In this document: one piece after another, positions 35,265 through 50,300 of the stretch
Numbering within the stretch: position 1 is the stretch's first letter
Layout of the letters: every line of letters starts with the position of its first letter
Source of the DNA: Tomocerus qinae
Taxonomy: Eukaryota; Arthropoda; Collembola; Entomobryomorpha; Tomoceridae
Direction: 5' to 3'
Length of the DNA stretch: 64,000 nt
NCBI GenBank assembly: GCA_020055645.1
Contig: CM034547.1
Coordinates: 32,990,909 to 33,054,908 of the forward strand
Program-made: the position numbers and the translations under genes
The notes under the pieces: model-generated
Told to the model about the DNA's origin: nothing
Seen by the model: only the letters and a program-made list of their open reading frames with translations
Databases searched by the model: none

Positions 35265-38200
35265 TTAAGCCCGTAAAGCTTGAAATTGATGAAATATTTC
35301 CAAAATATTCTTGTCCCATTCTTGTGTAAACAGCAGAGTTTCCAGAGTAGAACTGTACTGAGCCACTTGTTCAGCGTGCTGAAAGTAATATCATAAAATT
35401 GATGTTAAGTTTAAGTTAAAGACTTTAAATAGTTTTTTCAAAGTTGACAAGTGACAACACAGTCAAAGCACGTACCTGCATAAAGACTTGTTGGAGACGA
35501 CCAATAGTCCACCGATACCACGGAGTGCTTAAATGCTTTCCATCAGTGTCACATTGAGCAATATGCTCCGATAAAATCATAATAAATCTTTGGAAAACAA
35601 TCAAAAAAAGATTCTTCTGATCAGCTTGGGCAACTTCCAACTTTTCTTCCATTTTCTCAACCTGTTCTTCAGTAGGAATATCTTTAACATCCTTTTCCTT
35701 TGGAGTATCTCCATCTTCCTCTTCGCTGTCACTAGAATTCATTTCTGCCCGACGGAGTTTCTCCTTAGCGTCAGCGAGCTCATAATTGAGCCTAGTCACG
35801 TGCTTATTCATTTTTCGAATAGTCAAATGCAAAATTTCCCATAGGTAAATTCTATAACAAAATTTGCATTAAAGGAAAATTTTAATTTAGAAATTTATTG
35901 TAGCATATTTATAATTAAATTAAAACTTACCTTGTAAATTCCCCAGTCATTTCTTTCATAAAAACCCAATTAGCCACAGCAGCGCATTCAACTATTTGGT
36001 ATTTTAGCAGCAGATCAACGACAACGGCCATCATTTGAGTGTCATGCCTCCATACTTCAAATACTGCTTTCAGGACACAAACCTGGCCCTCTTGATTTTC
36101 CACCAGTGCCTATAAAAGCAATCGAAAGGTGATGTTATGTTATCAGACATTTGTATTTTTAGCTAACCTGATTTTTATTTTTATAATTTAGCATTAATCA
36201 AGTATGTATGGTGTTAATTGACCTTAAACACAGGAACATATTTGCTGATGGCAGAGAAGGCGTGAGTCAGCGTTTTGGATCCGAGCATCAGTAAAGTCTG
36301 AGAAAATAGATCTATAGCCAAAGGATTATGGGTTGCAGGCATTTCATCCTCTTCAAGAGGGTTCGGCACGTCTTTCAAAATCACCATAATTTCGTCAACG
36401 GCAGCTTTCCCACGAAAAGCAGCTTGTAGTTGCTTTGATTGAAAAATCCCTTCGATGTTTTTGTCCTCTGTAACAAGAACAGTTTGATTGTTTAAAATAT
36501 TTGAAGCGAGAAATGTTACTCAACATTAATGTCACATTTAGTATTTAGTGCTGAGGTAATTGTAGATTTACGTGAGCATGAAAATTCAGCCTAACCCAAC
36601 TAAATCAATGGGTTCGCATCAATCGCATACGTATCTAATTACATGTACGTGCAAACTTTCATTCATAAGGACATCCTATCTATGTCACAATACGACGAAG
36701 GTATTTGTTTAGATATGCCAAATAACCAGCGATCTAAAAGAAATGAGATGCGGGCCCAAAAGTCATAGTTGAATATTTTGCGTTGCGTATTTGTACTATC
36801 TTAGTATAGTATACTCATCCGTATATACTGTACTATAATACATGCTTGCGCTAAAATATATATTAACAATGGCCATAAAAAATATTAGAAAAATCGACGC
36901 TACTAATGCAGATGTGACTAATGTGATTATCCGGTTTACCTTTACAACTGCTTAACATGCACACAAAACAATATTACCAAATTACTGCCACAAAACAATG
37001 CTTGATCTAATTATCTTCAATTGAATTAGTTCAATTGCTAACAAAACAACACTGGTCTGTGTGTGGTATGCATGCCTGCTTTCAATGCTCTCTCTGTCTC
37101 ACTTTTAGCATACTTTTAGTATACAAAGCATAAATTACACCTAAAGGGCTAGAATGTACATCTCAAGCTTTATAACTTTGATTGACTGGTCTGTTTGCAC
37201 ATAAAACGCATTCATTCAAAAACAAATACCTAACTAAAATATTTGCAAATGGTTATTGTCTATATATTCTCTTGAATCTTGTGAAGTTGAAAGTTGAGCA
37301 ACTGTTCAATGTCACTACGTAATGTAAAGGAAAGTTTTCATTCCATTGCATTATTCTAACAAATCTAGCCAACTAAACTAGGTGAATTAAAATTATTTAC
37401 ACAGTACACAACTACTATATAGGCAGATCCCCATTTCTAGGGAACTATTTCAATAATAATGAGATACAACCAAAATTCTCAATTAATAATATAATTTACC
37501 ACCCACCCAGTCCTAATATATTGACCCACGACGAAATATTCTCCAATTCATACTTAGCATTTTTGTTAATACAAATAATTACTTTGTTACGAAAGTAAAC
37601 CATGAGAATTTTGTTTTTTGTCTTCAGAAAGCACAAAGGGAAACGAATAGTATTTTTGTACATCTTTTACTGCTGCATTGCACCTTGTTCTTGTTATCAT
37701 CTTATTCATCTCGTTCTAACAGATGCGCTGTTGCAGCAATCATTTAACATCAGTGATATAAAATATGAACATCAAAATGCATATGAGTTTCCTTCCACCA
37801 ACCAACAACTGAATCTTTAAACAGCCGCTTCACAGACTTTGAAATTGAAACCAACGAAAACCAAATACCCAACACAAAAATATTATCACTGCACATTATG
37901 AATACGATATCAATCTCAAATCTCAACTCAACACTCGTGAATACAATAAGATGATATTACCAATCCCAGTATATATACAGTCATTAAAATCAATAAATTG
38001 ACCTTATGTCATTCATTCATAATGATCATACTTTAATATCTGTACAGTACAATACAGTACAGTACATTGTCAGGTAATTAAATATACCTACCTACAACAT
38101 TAGAAAATTTTGCCAATTACATTAATGCAATAAAGCCTAGTTTTGAATTTCCGCTAGTACTTATTCTACCTATTATAACACTATCACAGACAAGGTGACA

Positions 38201-41200
38201 AGACGCATGTGTGTATAAAAATTCACCTTCATTTCTTTTAATCAAAAACCTCCATCGCAAGTTTATTTTTGGCTTTGACCTATAGTCAAGAACCATAGCA
38301 AAGTTACATTTGTTTCTTTCATCTCCAAATTAGATATTCATCATAAAAGTCATAACCATAGAATAACTAAGACGAGTTACTTACTACATTCTCTCACTAG
38401 TAAAATTTATTTATATCTTTATAAGTGAGCATGAATTAAGACCTTAATTTATGAATCACACTATGACACCTTACTTTGTTGACATACTATTAAGCACATT
38501 ACATTAGACCCATATTAAGCACATTACATCTTGACAATGGCTATATAACACTATTATGTAAATTTAAACGGCATAAAATATTTTTAATCGTCTCATCTCC
38601 GAAGATACAAATTACACGGATACTTTTCAATGGATCGCGTCCGTGTCTGAATCGCTCATTTTCTACAAAATGGATTTATGATGATACAATAGCTAGCTAA
38701 AATTGTGATGGTATAAAATTATGGTAAACACGATATGCTTAGTGTGTGTGCGTATTAGTGGGTATAGTCATAGTCCTTATAGGAAGGTTAAATAACAGAG
38801 AGCGAGTCTAGTTAAATTTCTATCACAGCTACAACATTTACAGCATGTGCTATCTCACACATTGTAATCCATCGAAATCAAACCAAAAAAACCTTGTCTA
38901 TAATTATAAAAATAATCGCACGATGAGTTCCGAGATTATCTAATTTTTAAGTTAGTGTAGATAGCGCAACCTTTAATAGGTATTTGTTCCACAGTTCTAC
39001 AGACTGTAAATGATGCATGGCGAATGCTGAACTGTAACTAAAATGAACAAAATCTAATTACTGACCGTATAAATACCTAGTAGTATAATTTTTGATAGGA
39101 AATACATATTATAACCTCTGTACGAGTATTGACTAGATAAATAGCATGTGCTATAAGTAATCCATTTATATAAATCGTGTGAATTATGATCCCGTCATCT
39201 AAACCTTACATAAAAAGTAGATAAACCAATAAAAAAATGATGCAAGCTTTGTTGTCGAATTAGATTTCCATTTTTATGTAAACTAATAAATATCGACCTG
39301 TTTCATTGTCTCGTCTACTATACTTAATAAAAATGTTGCAATCTTAAGGTACCCCACTGCATTGATATAAATAAGGTATAACAGTATAACTTGATGTGGT
39401 TTGGTATGGTAAGAAACAGAGAGACATTTATTATATTGTTATTAGCAATGGAGGTACCTTAAAATAACCATTAATTGCATACTACTTAATTTTGCAAATA
39501 CAGATTTTAGTTTCAGTTTTTACTTCCATAAATACACTGCATAGCTATAGTAATTATATACTTTACCGCAGTTTAGTGGTTCATTTCATATGTAATGAAT
39601 GATGCAATATGCAATACATATCAAGTATCAGGTCTATTTATGCACTACATGAAGAACAAGTGCAATAACACGTTTGAAAAAAAGTATGTCAATATTCCAA
39701 AAATAATGATAGTTATTATGCAGTAATCTGTAATACAGTAATATTAGCTACGCACGCACATCTACAAATAAATAGTACCTCTAAAGAAAGAAACAAAAAT
39801 GGAAATCCTTGTAATACCATTAAAATATATTAATGCATAATATTACATATGCCAGGTTCTACCTGTCTACAATGCTAAACATAGAGTTGGTAGTAGATGT
39901 TCGGTACTTGTTGGATTGAATTCAATTACACAAGCTAATAAAATAATAATTATTATCTTAACGGCAGGGCTATGGATGCGTAAAGAGAAATTAGAGCTGA
40001 AATGAAGAAACATTTAGTATTTCTATGTATTTTACAATTTGGGCCACTCGAGCATTATTTTTATGGGAATGCTGTTTTTAAACTACAACGTTTGAACATT
40101 TAGTACCACATCTTTGTACCATTATTTTTGGCTACATAAGTAAATGTAAAACTATATTTCACTACAGTTGGGTAGTAGTATACTATAGATATAAGAAAGA
40201 GCCAATTTGTATAAACGACACTTACGCAGTTCTTACACACTACCATTTCCTCAGTATGCCTGGGAATGAAAACACCAAAATTCATATGAGGATTTCAGCT
40301 AGATGTCCAAGTTGTTTATGGACATATGGGTCAGTTTGCCAGTTTATATTATCCCTAACCCTAACAGATTTGACATTTGTATAGGTAGCCAAATGGATTT
40401 AATGCAGCAGTTGTACATTATTTACACTTACACCAGAGGTTCTTTTAAACCACAATAAAGTTGCTTTCCCTCACGCATGACGAAAATTTGACGTTGACAA
40501 GTAGCAGTAGCACGACCATATGACATGCCACACACTGTAGTGCTAACTCCACTTACATAGCACACACTAGATAAAACGAACTATAAGCTCTTCTTTGCTA
40601 AATGCAAGGTTTATATAATATTTCTTATAATTAAACCTAATCTGTATATCTGTCAGTGAGTAAGTTAAGTAACTATCATTGTCTGTGAAGACGTAGTTTG
40701 ATACAGAAGATAGAGATTAGAGACACTGAGGATAACATTATTAGGTACATATGCATGAAATTTAGTTATGTATATAAGTACAGGCATACAGCACTAATAG
40801 TGCAATGCACACCTGTAATGTACATAATTGTAATGCTGTGTTCTAAGGTAGTAAAAAAGAGATTGCAATAATAATTCGTACATAATACGTAGCGTTAGCG
40901 TTCATACAGTTTTGTTCAGCATCTACATTGTTAAACAAGATAATTTTGGTGTGACGACTATATGCATGATATTAGGACAACGTATTAGTTAACTCAGTAA
41001 TAAGAAGTATTGTTTTTGCAGCATTCAACATTAGTCAAAGTCAAAGACAATTGTTTCACATTATGATTTTTTCTATAATATTACATCTGTGTAATACAAA
41101 TCTTGAACACAATGGCTTAAAGTACAATTGCAATAAGTACCAGCATGCATTACCAACCAAGACTATTCAATTCCGTTATTCCTTATACATAGGCAATAAG

Positions 41201-44200
41201 CATAGCTTAAGCATACGTTTGAAACAGGAATCGCATGCATTTATTCTCATATGACTGAGATTTACAATTAGCTTAGTAGTGGCACAAACGAAAACGAAAA
41301 CTTTGTTTTGTATCGTTAATCACATAATATCACATACATTACACATAAGATAGCTTAAGTAAGTATATTTGCCTAATTATATTTATTTGTTTTGATGTCT
41401 TTTCCCTTTCCCTCACTTCCTCTACTAACTAACTACAACTAACATTACAGCATGTGTCTTCAGTTCCTGTCAAGCCGGATTTGAGATCACACTACTGTCT
41501 CACTCTCACTCAAAATTCGGATACCATACACAAACAATGGTCATCATTCTACATGGTTAACTTACTAATAAATACTGAAGGAAGATGGGTCGAATTCGGA
41601 TAGCCTTTCTGGTATTAAATTCAAATTCACAATTTAAATATATAAATAGCTTATAGTAGGTTCATTTAATAAGTATTGACCAATAATTGGCGTATTAAAT
41701 GACTATTTGTTTTCAGATTATTTCGGTAGTAATACTGTCTTCCACACTTTCAACCATTCAAGCTTTAGACTTTAGTCAATTTTATCTTCCACCTTGTTGT
41801 TACATTCCTCCACAAGGAGAACCTTACTCAGGATATGCTTCAGCTATTGTGAGCACAAAACATGAGCCAGTTCCGGCATTTAGAGAGGTACTCGAAGAAA
41901 CGACAAATTTCTCCTTATCTTCAAATAGAACGAAAGCAGCACTTCCTGCTGAGTCTATTAGACTATATAAATTAATAGTTCCCATTGAAAATGAGGAAGA
42001 AACGACGACAAATACTCCATTTAGGGAAGACACCACACAATTACAACCACCAAGTGTGACTGTCGAGAATATTTTGTTCCCAGACTTTGAAAACATTTCC
42101 GAACCGATAAAGTCTAAAAGAAATTCCAAATCGGAGAGAATATTGAAAAATACTGCTTCAGAGCATCAGAAAATTATTCTTCTTGATATGGAAGAACCTG
42201 AGGACTCATACTCAGAAAAGAAATCTTTGTCCGAATTGGAAACAAAGCAAATTGCAGGTCAAAGTATATATAATGAGTCTTTTCCGATAACAACAACCAT
42301 TTCAAGTTTGGCAGAAGTAAAGCTGTTGAAACCGCCAAGCACCAATGGTAAATTAACTGGCGACGAATCGGAACCCTTGCAAGAGGCTTCTTCAGAAATG
42401 AAAACTTACTCTACCAGCAGTGTCACCCGTAAAATGCCAGCCGTTTGGCTGCAAAATTTACGACGTGCTCTTTATCAAAGTTTGACTTCGGAGAAAACCG
42501 AGAGCAGTAACCAAATAGGCCAAGCAGATACGAAACAGCGGAATTCAGTATCTAAACAATTTTGGAGAACGTTACGGAAAGCAAAATTGAAATATGTTGA
42601 CAAACTCTCTCAGTCTAGTTCTGAGCTTCCAGAAGCAATTTATTTACCTTCGGGTCAGGGCCCTATTGTTTCGGGTGTTGTGGTCAATTCCCCTAATGGT
42701 GTTGAACTTCGTTTAGCCTCTGAACTCTACTCGGCTCCAGCCGAAGGGGGTGAGGCTAGAGAGGAGTGTCAATGCTCTTTAATCCATCACGGTGATATTG
42801 TTATGGCATACTGGACAGTTAGTAGAATATTTAACGAACATGGAAACCCCGCTCTTCAATATTTGGTGTACCCTCTCCCCTATACTGTTCCAACACCGCC
42901 AGAATTACATTCTTTTCCGGGTAATGACGGTTTCCGTCCATCCCCTATAGACCCAGTTGCTAATTTTAAAGGGGTTTACCAACAAACTAACAACAATGGG
43001 CTAGCTCATCAAAATAACCATATCAGTGATTTCCCAAACCAGCAAATTCCTAGCCCTCCCTATTTTCATCAGTTATCAAATGGTCATCATAGACTTGAAA
43101 TTTCTCCTGCTCCTGAATTGCACACAACCCCAATTATTCCTACTGGACCCAATCCAAACGCATTCCATTCCACACATCCACAAGATCTTATCAAGGATTA
43201 TAGAGGAGTTTTAGTAGAAAACGAGCATGGGTACACTCCAGAATTTCTCAATTTGTACCGAACGGCTATTTTAGAACATTTTCGTCGTAAAGATGCCTAT
43301 CATAATAAAGGTATCCATTACAATGACCCAGAAGGCTCTGTTGGGCCAACGGGTGTACCATTACCGCATCAGGTACCGACTGATCTACCACATCCTCACG
43401 ATCCTCCTGTGCAAGAAAATCCCATCATTGGACCCACACATCTACCACCACCTCCTTTAACGTCATTAGGACCAATTTCAACTCACAATCCCCATTACCC
43501 TAATTCTATTCAAGATATCTTGGCCCCAATTCATCCTCCATCTGGACCGTCGTTACCTCCTCTGGATGCAGATAATTTTATATATCCTCATCCTGCGGAT
43601 GGTCCATTATCACATAATCCACCAACTGGGAATTACCATCCACCAAGAACACACGATAAGTATCCACCAAAGGATAGATATCCTGAATCATATCCCAAAG
43701 GAACTGGGAAAGACAAAATTCGTCCTCATACTCCAACGAAACATCCTAACAATAAAGACAAATATCCGTATCCACCACGGTACCCAGTCGGCGAAGCCGA
43801 GATTGCCCCTTATCCATTTCCACCCGGAAAATATCCAATTGCTGAGGGACCCGGAATTGAATTTCGCCCACAAGCTAATATTGACGGTAACGGTGGTGAA
43901 GGCTCACTTCCATATAAACCACCGTACACCCATCCTGAAAGACCTGAGCCTTTTCAGGACAGAGACAGGTATGATACCAATAAAATATATGACAGCGATC
44001 TTGTTAGGCCACTTACTAAAGGTGTAGGCACTGCATACCGTATTAATGATAAATTGTACTACCCTGACGCAAGACCTAAACCGTATGTCAAGTATAGTAC
44101 CAACAAACCCCAGGAGACGAAGAAGCTAACACAAGAAATTAATGACGGAACCTATATTCTCAATTTTTAACACTTATTATCACTTACTACCGAAGAAAGT

Positions 44201-47010
44201 ATTCCTTAATTTGTCATTTTGACTCAAACTTTAATATCTAATCTTAATAATTCTTAATATATAATTAGTAGAAATCTAGATACATAGTTGGTGAGTTTCA
44301 TTATGTTTTGGCTAATGATGATGTTCTGATGTAATGAATAAACGTCAAGTAATTACCCTTACTATTTATTTTCTTGAACTATCAATACTAAAAGAATACG
44401 CTAATTGAAATTCGACCTCTATGATTTTAAATGACGTTTCGTAAGGATCGAACCCCTTAATTACAAGAAAGCTATGACGATACAAGACAAGATTTAGTAT
44501 GTGTGTATTGACGAGCTAGAAAGTATAGCAATAAATAGTCCAATTAACATACCTTTATCACTCTCGTAGAACTTATATAAAGGCTCAGCCACTGGAGGAA
44601 TAAAAGGCTTGAAATGTGGAGGCAGCATCTCCACAATCCTTTCGTAGTACGAAAGTCTACAATAAAAATTGTTATTAGCCCTTAATGTCTCAACAATAAA
44701 CGGGTTTCATAAGACAGGATAACACTGCGCCGGTCGGTACAAATATATTTCTACTAGTAACATTACCTGATACATTTGAGGATGACCTCCGAAATGAATT
44801 TCGGTTTCGGATGCTCTGGATCCATTTCCAAAGCAGATGACCAATCATCCCAACTCCACCGAAACTGGAAATTGCTCAAATGGTATGCAAACCAACTGGC
44901 AAATCGATCTATGCATGAAACGTTCATATTATCCAGACGAGTGAAGAGTAATTCTGAAGTTTGGGCTAAAACCTGGAACCACAGTAAACAATATTTAATT
45001 TTTATAATACAAATAATATTGATTAGATATTCGTATACTTGTAGACACCAAAAGCATATTTTATACAAACACGGACGAACTAACCTGAGGAATAACACCA
45101 GGCTGCTTCTTGCATAATTCGATCAATATTGATCCATAACAAACCTCCAAATACTCAGGCATGGGCAAATGAAATAATTCTCCAAAAATGATTTCCACTA
45201 TCATATATTCAATTGGTACACGATTGTTGTGCGAATAATTGATCAGAGCGGTAGCACTGATAGAATAAAATTCCGTTAAACACAAAATTTTGTTTCAGCA
45301 TACATTGCTAATTTTTTAAATAAACAATTACCAATCTCGTCTATCCATGTGATATTTTTTCAATATGTCTTTCAGCTCCTGCTCAATTAAATATCTTTCG
45401 ATAGAATGAGCGCCAGGCAAGACAGGTGCCATTGCCCCCTGAAATGTTAGACAATTATATGTAAGTCAAAGTAAAAGTTTCTTAACATGCTTCAATTGAT
45501 CAAAAAGGTTTAAAAATCAACTCACATCGGGACAATCAGTATAATCGAACATCCGAAATACCACACTTGGAATCGGATATTGCATATTTTCATGATGCGG
45601 CGGAAGAGTTATTTGCTGCAAATTGTGCTGAAGAGCCTCACATAGTACACTATCAAAAGCCAAATATGGACGATCAATATGTTTTTCAATCCATCCATCT
45701 AACTTCAACTTTTCAATTTGGGCCCAAAGGCAATCCAAGTACTGAAAATGTTAATTTGTTGATTAAATAGTTAAATGAAAATAAAATGATAAATAAATAT
45801 TGACTATTGATATATAAAATATTTTATATCATAGCATTTTTATATAAATATTCAAAATTTCATACCTCTTCTTGGGGATGAGGTTCGTCTATACTCCACA
45901 CACGGAGTAAATTGTGATGAGTCCTTTTTCGCTTTTTCATGTAGTTATCAATAGTAATCATCAGACGCTCTACAGTTTGCTCTTTCTTGTCGTAAAGCTC
46001 TCTACCAACCCACGGAAGGCAATTAAGTATTGCAAAAACCAACCAATCGCGACGAACCTATAGAACAAGAAATCAGTGAAGTATGGAATATGCGAGGAAA
46101 CCCTCGTGTTCCTTATTTTAAGCCAAGGTATCATGCAAATGAGAGGCTAAGAAAAATACCTGAGGAACAACGCTGTCTATTGCACCTTCCATGAATGTAT
46201 CATACAATTGCAACAAGGATGTCGCAGAAACAACATGACAGTTGACAAGATCGGAAAGAAAACGCATTGTATACTGGGCCAATGTCCAGTTTCCAGTGCG
46301 TAACTGATCTTTAAAAGTCTTCACCACACTTTCTACAAACTGTTATTATCACAAATTAAAATGCTGTTCACAATTTCCATTTCTGCCTTTCACGATTTTA
46401 CATACATAAACATAATCTTTAGCTATAAATTTACAATAATAATAATGAGTTCTCCAAATATTACCTCGCCACCAAAATTATAATTTTTGGCATTCAGAAG
46501 TCCAGCAAGAGTCGAGTAAACCGAACACTTTTCAGGCATACTAGTTACAACTTCAACGAGAGTTTGGAGAATATTCGCTTTCTGAGTTCCAAGCTCAGTT
46601 TCCAATCGTTTTGCAGTACCTTCTATGCTCTCAACTGGTGCATCGTTCTACAATATACAAGTTTATCAATCCAACCCATCCTCATCTATTTAGTATTATT
46701 TATGAACTCCATTGATACAATTTGATATTTTGTTTCAATTTTAATGACAATTACCTTATCACCGACATTTAATATTCTGGTCCTAATAGGGTTTTCATCT
46801 TCTTTTTTCTCATACGATGTTCGCCTGCGTTTATTAAAGTAACGACCCCCTAAAAGCATAAAATTATAACATAATTGTTTAAATTGCAAATTGCAACTAC
46901 TTCAAACAAATAAAAAGCTCTGGCCCATGAATGGACATTCGTCTTGAAAAATTAAAACATTTACCAGAATCATCATCTTCGTGTTGACGACGTCTCCCTT
47001 GTCGATTCAT
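35265..47010 (-). CDS. Ncbp1: Nuclear cap-binding protein subunit 1 (CBP80)
   Basis: Large MIF4G-repeat subunit of the nuclear cap-binding complex, partner of CBP20, acting in splicing, export and decay of capped RNA. Fourteen minus-strand exons in reading order: 47010-46965, 46849-46755, 46647-46465, 46339-46160, 46057-45866, 45741-45526, 45438-45332, 45256-45085, 44972-44767, 44656-44553, 36467-36223, 36109-35931, 35851-35476, 35378-35265, giving 804 residues (human 790). Diagnostic blocks are [85 protein letters not shown] and [14 protein letters not shown]. The basic N-terminus MNRQGRRRQ is a likely nuclear signal. Intron 10 (36468-44552) is 8.1 kb, while nearly all others are under 300 bp, and it holds a gene on the other strand. 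A 5' UTR intron is indicated just upstream of the Met. Confidence 0.97.
36468..41584. other. Non-coding part of NCBP1 intron 10, upstream of the nested gene
   Basis: About 5 kb without recognisable exons or mobile elements; it should contain the promoter of the nested plus-strand gene. A 17-18 bp direct repeat (TATTAAGCACATTACAT) occurs at 38488 and 38513. Confidence 0.5.
41585..44170 (+). CDS. Secreted Pro/His/Tyr-rich protein nested in NCBP1 intron
   Basis: Two exons, 41585-41611 and 41717-44170, joined in phase 0 across a 105-bp intron, giving 826 residues. The nine-codon first exon supplies a good signal peptide when joined: MGRIRIAFL followed by [16 protein letters not shown], cleaved before LDFSQF. 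Starting at the in-frame ATG at 41699 instead gives a poorer leader and reads through the acceptor. The N-terminal third is Ser/Thr/Glu-rich with basic pairs (KSKR), the middle has the only compact segment (about residues 310-400, with [19 protein letters not shown] and CQC), and the C-terminal half is Pro, His and Tyr-rich with many YP, HPP and PPP runs. It may be an extracellular matrix, cuticle or silk-like protein; I do not recognise the family. Poly(A) signal AATAAA is at 44337-44342, before NCBP1 exon 10. Confidence 0.85.
44337..44342 (+). terminator. AATAAA poly(A) signal of the nested gene
   Basis: About 165 bases after the stop and about 210 bases before the nearest NCBP1 exon. Confidence 0.6.
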
Positions 47011-47300
47011 TACGCTGCAAGTAAAAAGGATAGATATTACAAGATTTAACACGACTCTACATTGGTCTAGTAAAAAGTTATAACATACATTAGCAATCAG
47101 CAATAATAATCGTATTTTGTATTTCATATTCTAAAATTAATACAACGAAAAACGAATGGCAGAATTACAAAAATACTTACCTTCGGAATTACGAATTAGA
47201 ATCAACTTTTCCTGTCCGTGTCACGGTCACAGAAGTACTTGTCAGCTTGTCACTAACAAAGTTACCACTTTTGACTTTAAACACTTAGTAAATATAAATA
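47011..47300 (-). promoter_or_regulatory. NCBP1 5' UTR intron and promoter region
   Basis: On the minus strand an acceptor TTTTTACTTGCAG ends at 47015, four bases before the Met. A consensus donor GTAAGTATTT begins at 47180, so a leader exon ends at 47181 and a 166-bp UTR intron lies between. The transcription start was not located. Confidence 0.55.
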
Positions 47301-50300
47301 AATAAAGATGAGAGTTATGTGATTGTGTGCAACGAGCTCTTCCTTCCTTCGTTCGACAAGATAGCTATAGCTGTCTAGCTGTTGCCTTTGCCTGAAATTC
47401 GCAATTTCGCACCCCACCAAGAATCAAAAGATTCAAGCCGGACAGCACAGCTTCAAATCAAATCTCATCATCCCAAAACAACGAGGGGCATTCAAATTCC
47501 GATTCTCAATGGTACTTTTCCATGTTGACTTTCAATGCCCCATCACTTCATGCATCGGATCTCGCGTTGTACGGAGTTTTGTTCTCTTGTGCTTGTGTAT
47601 ACTAGCGATATCGACCAGACATTTCGGTTTTTTCTGTAGTAATTGCATCGTTTACCAGTCTAGTTTAACAAAACATGGAACTAGGCTAGTAACCTATGAA
47701 TGTATGCTTACAGTTAATGTTCATAATATGCTATGAATTGTGAATATTAACAATCTGTTAGGTATACTTATATTATGCGCTGCTGCATGCTGCTTGTTGG
47801 ATCTGCAAACGGAAAAATACAAACACGAGCTGATTTACAAACGTTATATGAAAAAAACATTTCATTCATATTTCGGGTAATAATTTGTACACATTAACCA
47901 CCGAAAATAAAGCATTGTCAACCCAAAGAGTATAGAAAGTAGAATGTTTCTTCAGAAGACACCACCAAAACAATACACATGTACTTACTACCTCACTTAT
48001 AAACTGACAGTCATTCTATGTAATTTAATGGTTCAATGAGTGTGGCACCAAAAGGGTAGAATAATTTCAGCATATCAATATTACTTTTATCCGGGTATCT
48101 TTTGATTAATTTACAGATATTAATATATGATGTCATGAACATGAACCATTGAGGATATACTAGTAGACTAATATCGTTTAAAAATACTGCAAAGTACTTA
48201 TAATTTTTGATTTTTAATAGATTATGTACTAACAATTTGTAAGGGCATGTGAGATTATAGTTATTATGCAGATTCATTTAAAGGAAGTAACTTGATTAAA
48301 ACAATAGATACCTATACGAATTAAGACATTCCCTAGAGAGGTAAACCTATCTTGGCTTGAATATTACTTTTCTTTTGTTTACAGGAAGCATTATTATTAA
48401 TGGATTAATTAAATCATCTTTGACAGAGTTTAAACATTAGTTCCTGCGTATACAAGACTCGTGTGTGTACAATGAATCCATATTATCTTGAAAAATCCAC
48501 ACAATATTGAAGTTTTGCTCTGAAATAATCACTATAATGCATTTTAATTGCTGCAAAATAACTAACTGCGTATGTAGTAAGGAATCCTACAATAATATAA
48601 AACGTTGAATTAAAGATGGTGCTGTACTGTAGTTGTTTGCAAACTAAAGAAGTAATATTATGGTTATTACAACCTGATTTCTTCTGTTTAATCCATTATA
48701 TAGGCATATGGGCTCTACCATGTATTTCTTATTTGTTAAATATGGTTATATGAAATTAAAAATTTAAACTACCAACTGCCTTGATGAATGATGGACCTTC
48801 GGAACATGTTTATGGACGTTTTTGAAGTGAAACCTCCATAAATACTTAATAACATGTCAAATTCCTATAGTACTTTTGTAGTTCCTAAATATTAGCATTT
48901 GACCACAAATTTAAAGTCAGGTTAGTCATGTATTGTAAATATGGTGCTGTAGATATCGACAACAATAATTTTCGTTCGATAGGAAAGCAGAAGGTATTAG
49001 AATTCGAAAGACTATAATGTACTCTATAGACCATAGCTCCATTCCATAGGTTACTAAGATGTTTTAAAGCTCATTGTATTCTATTATCATTTCATATCAG
49101 TCCGACCTCAATAAATGTATCCAACAGGCAAGTGCTTTTATGGAAATGCATCAATACCTAAGCGAAGCCTAAGAGGTGTATATTTTGTTATTCATTCACT
49201 GTGTCGTATTCTGTGATACTAATATTTCTGAGTCTAAATTTTAGCACTGGCTCTTACAATACATTTATATCCCAGATTACAATTACTCATATATAAGACT
49301 ATAGAAGCCTGTAGAATAATAATGTAAGAGCAAGTAAGCTGCAATCAGAATCAAGTGCGTTGATTTATTTCATACCTGAGCTTTACTTTACTCTTTAATA
49401 TGTACATGCTCACTCAGATCAGATCGGGGCTTGGTAATTACTACAATATGTACAAAAGGAACCTAAAGAGGTAGATAGTTCTTAAAAGCTATAGGGATAC
49501 TTAAGTTTGTATGCATAGCTAAGCTAAGATACATTGTAAGTGTGTGTTCCTGTGGCAGTAGTAGTAGTAGTACAGTTTAGTTTAAAGTTAGTTTAGTTGA
49601 ATCAGCCTCTAGGCTTTTCACATTCTATAATAGGTGAACTGTATATTGTTGTGTTTAATGTAATGTAAGTGAGTGAACGACTCTAGCTCGACTGACTGAA
49701 GTGAACTGCTGAGATACTTGAGCGAACACCGAGCACGAAACATGCATTTCTGGTTACCCAAACTGAACTGACTAACTTGACTTAACTGACTCAAGAAACT
49801 CACTCAACTCTTATTGTTAGCTACATTTATTATAAAGTCGTTTTCTTTTTGCTCATAAAAATCTTGTTTCGTTTCGTTTGGTCGCCCCTCTCCTATCGCT
49901 CGGCTAGCCATCGAATTATATACTTCTACAACTTACAAGACAAGCTAATAAGCAAGCAATGTAAAACTAGCATAGCATAAAATATCATCCTCTTGAAAAG
50001 GGAGACGAGAGAGAGATACGCACACACATTACTTTACTCGCTATTAAGTATACAACAATGCACACACAATAACATTGCATATTATATACGAGAAAGGAAT
50101 ATCATCCTAAATGAACATCTCATCATCATCCTCCTACTATCTATTACTATTACCCACTATTAACCTCTGTTCTATATGTACAGCTCAATCGTATAAATTC
50201 AAGCTTATCAAGCAACCTAAAAGGCACGGCAGGGCAACCACACTATTTGTATTTCATTATTACTATTCTCTTATATTGTATTTATTACTATTGTAGTCAC

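Noticed and set aside
43566-44027. 153-codon ORF in another frame of the nested gene
   Set aside because: It is a shadow caused by the repetitive Pro/His/Tyr codons of the real frame.
44441-44459. GGTTCGATCC on the minus strand, like a tRNA B box
   Set aside because: The T-loop would be eight bases, and no A box, D arm or acceptor stem was found upstream.
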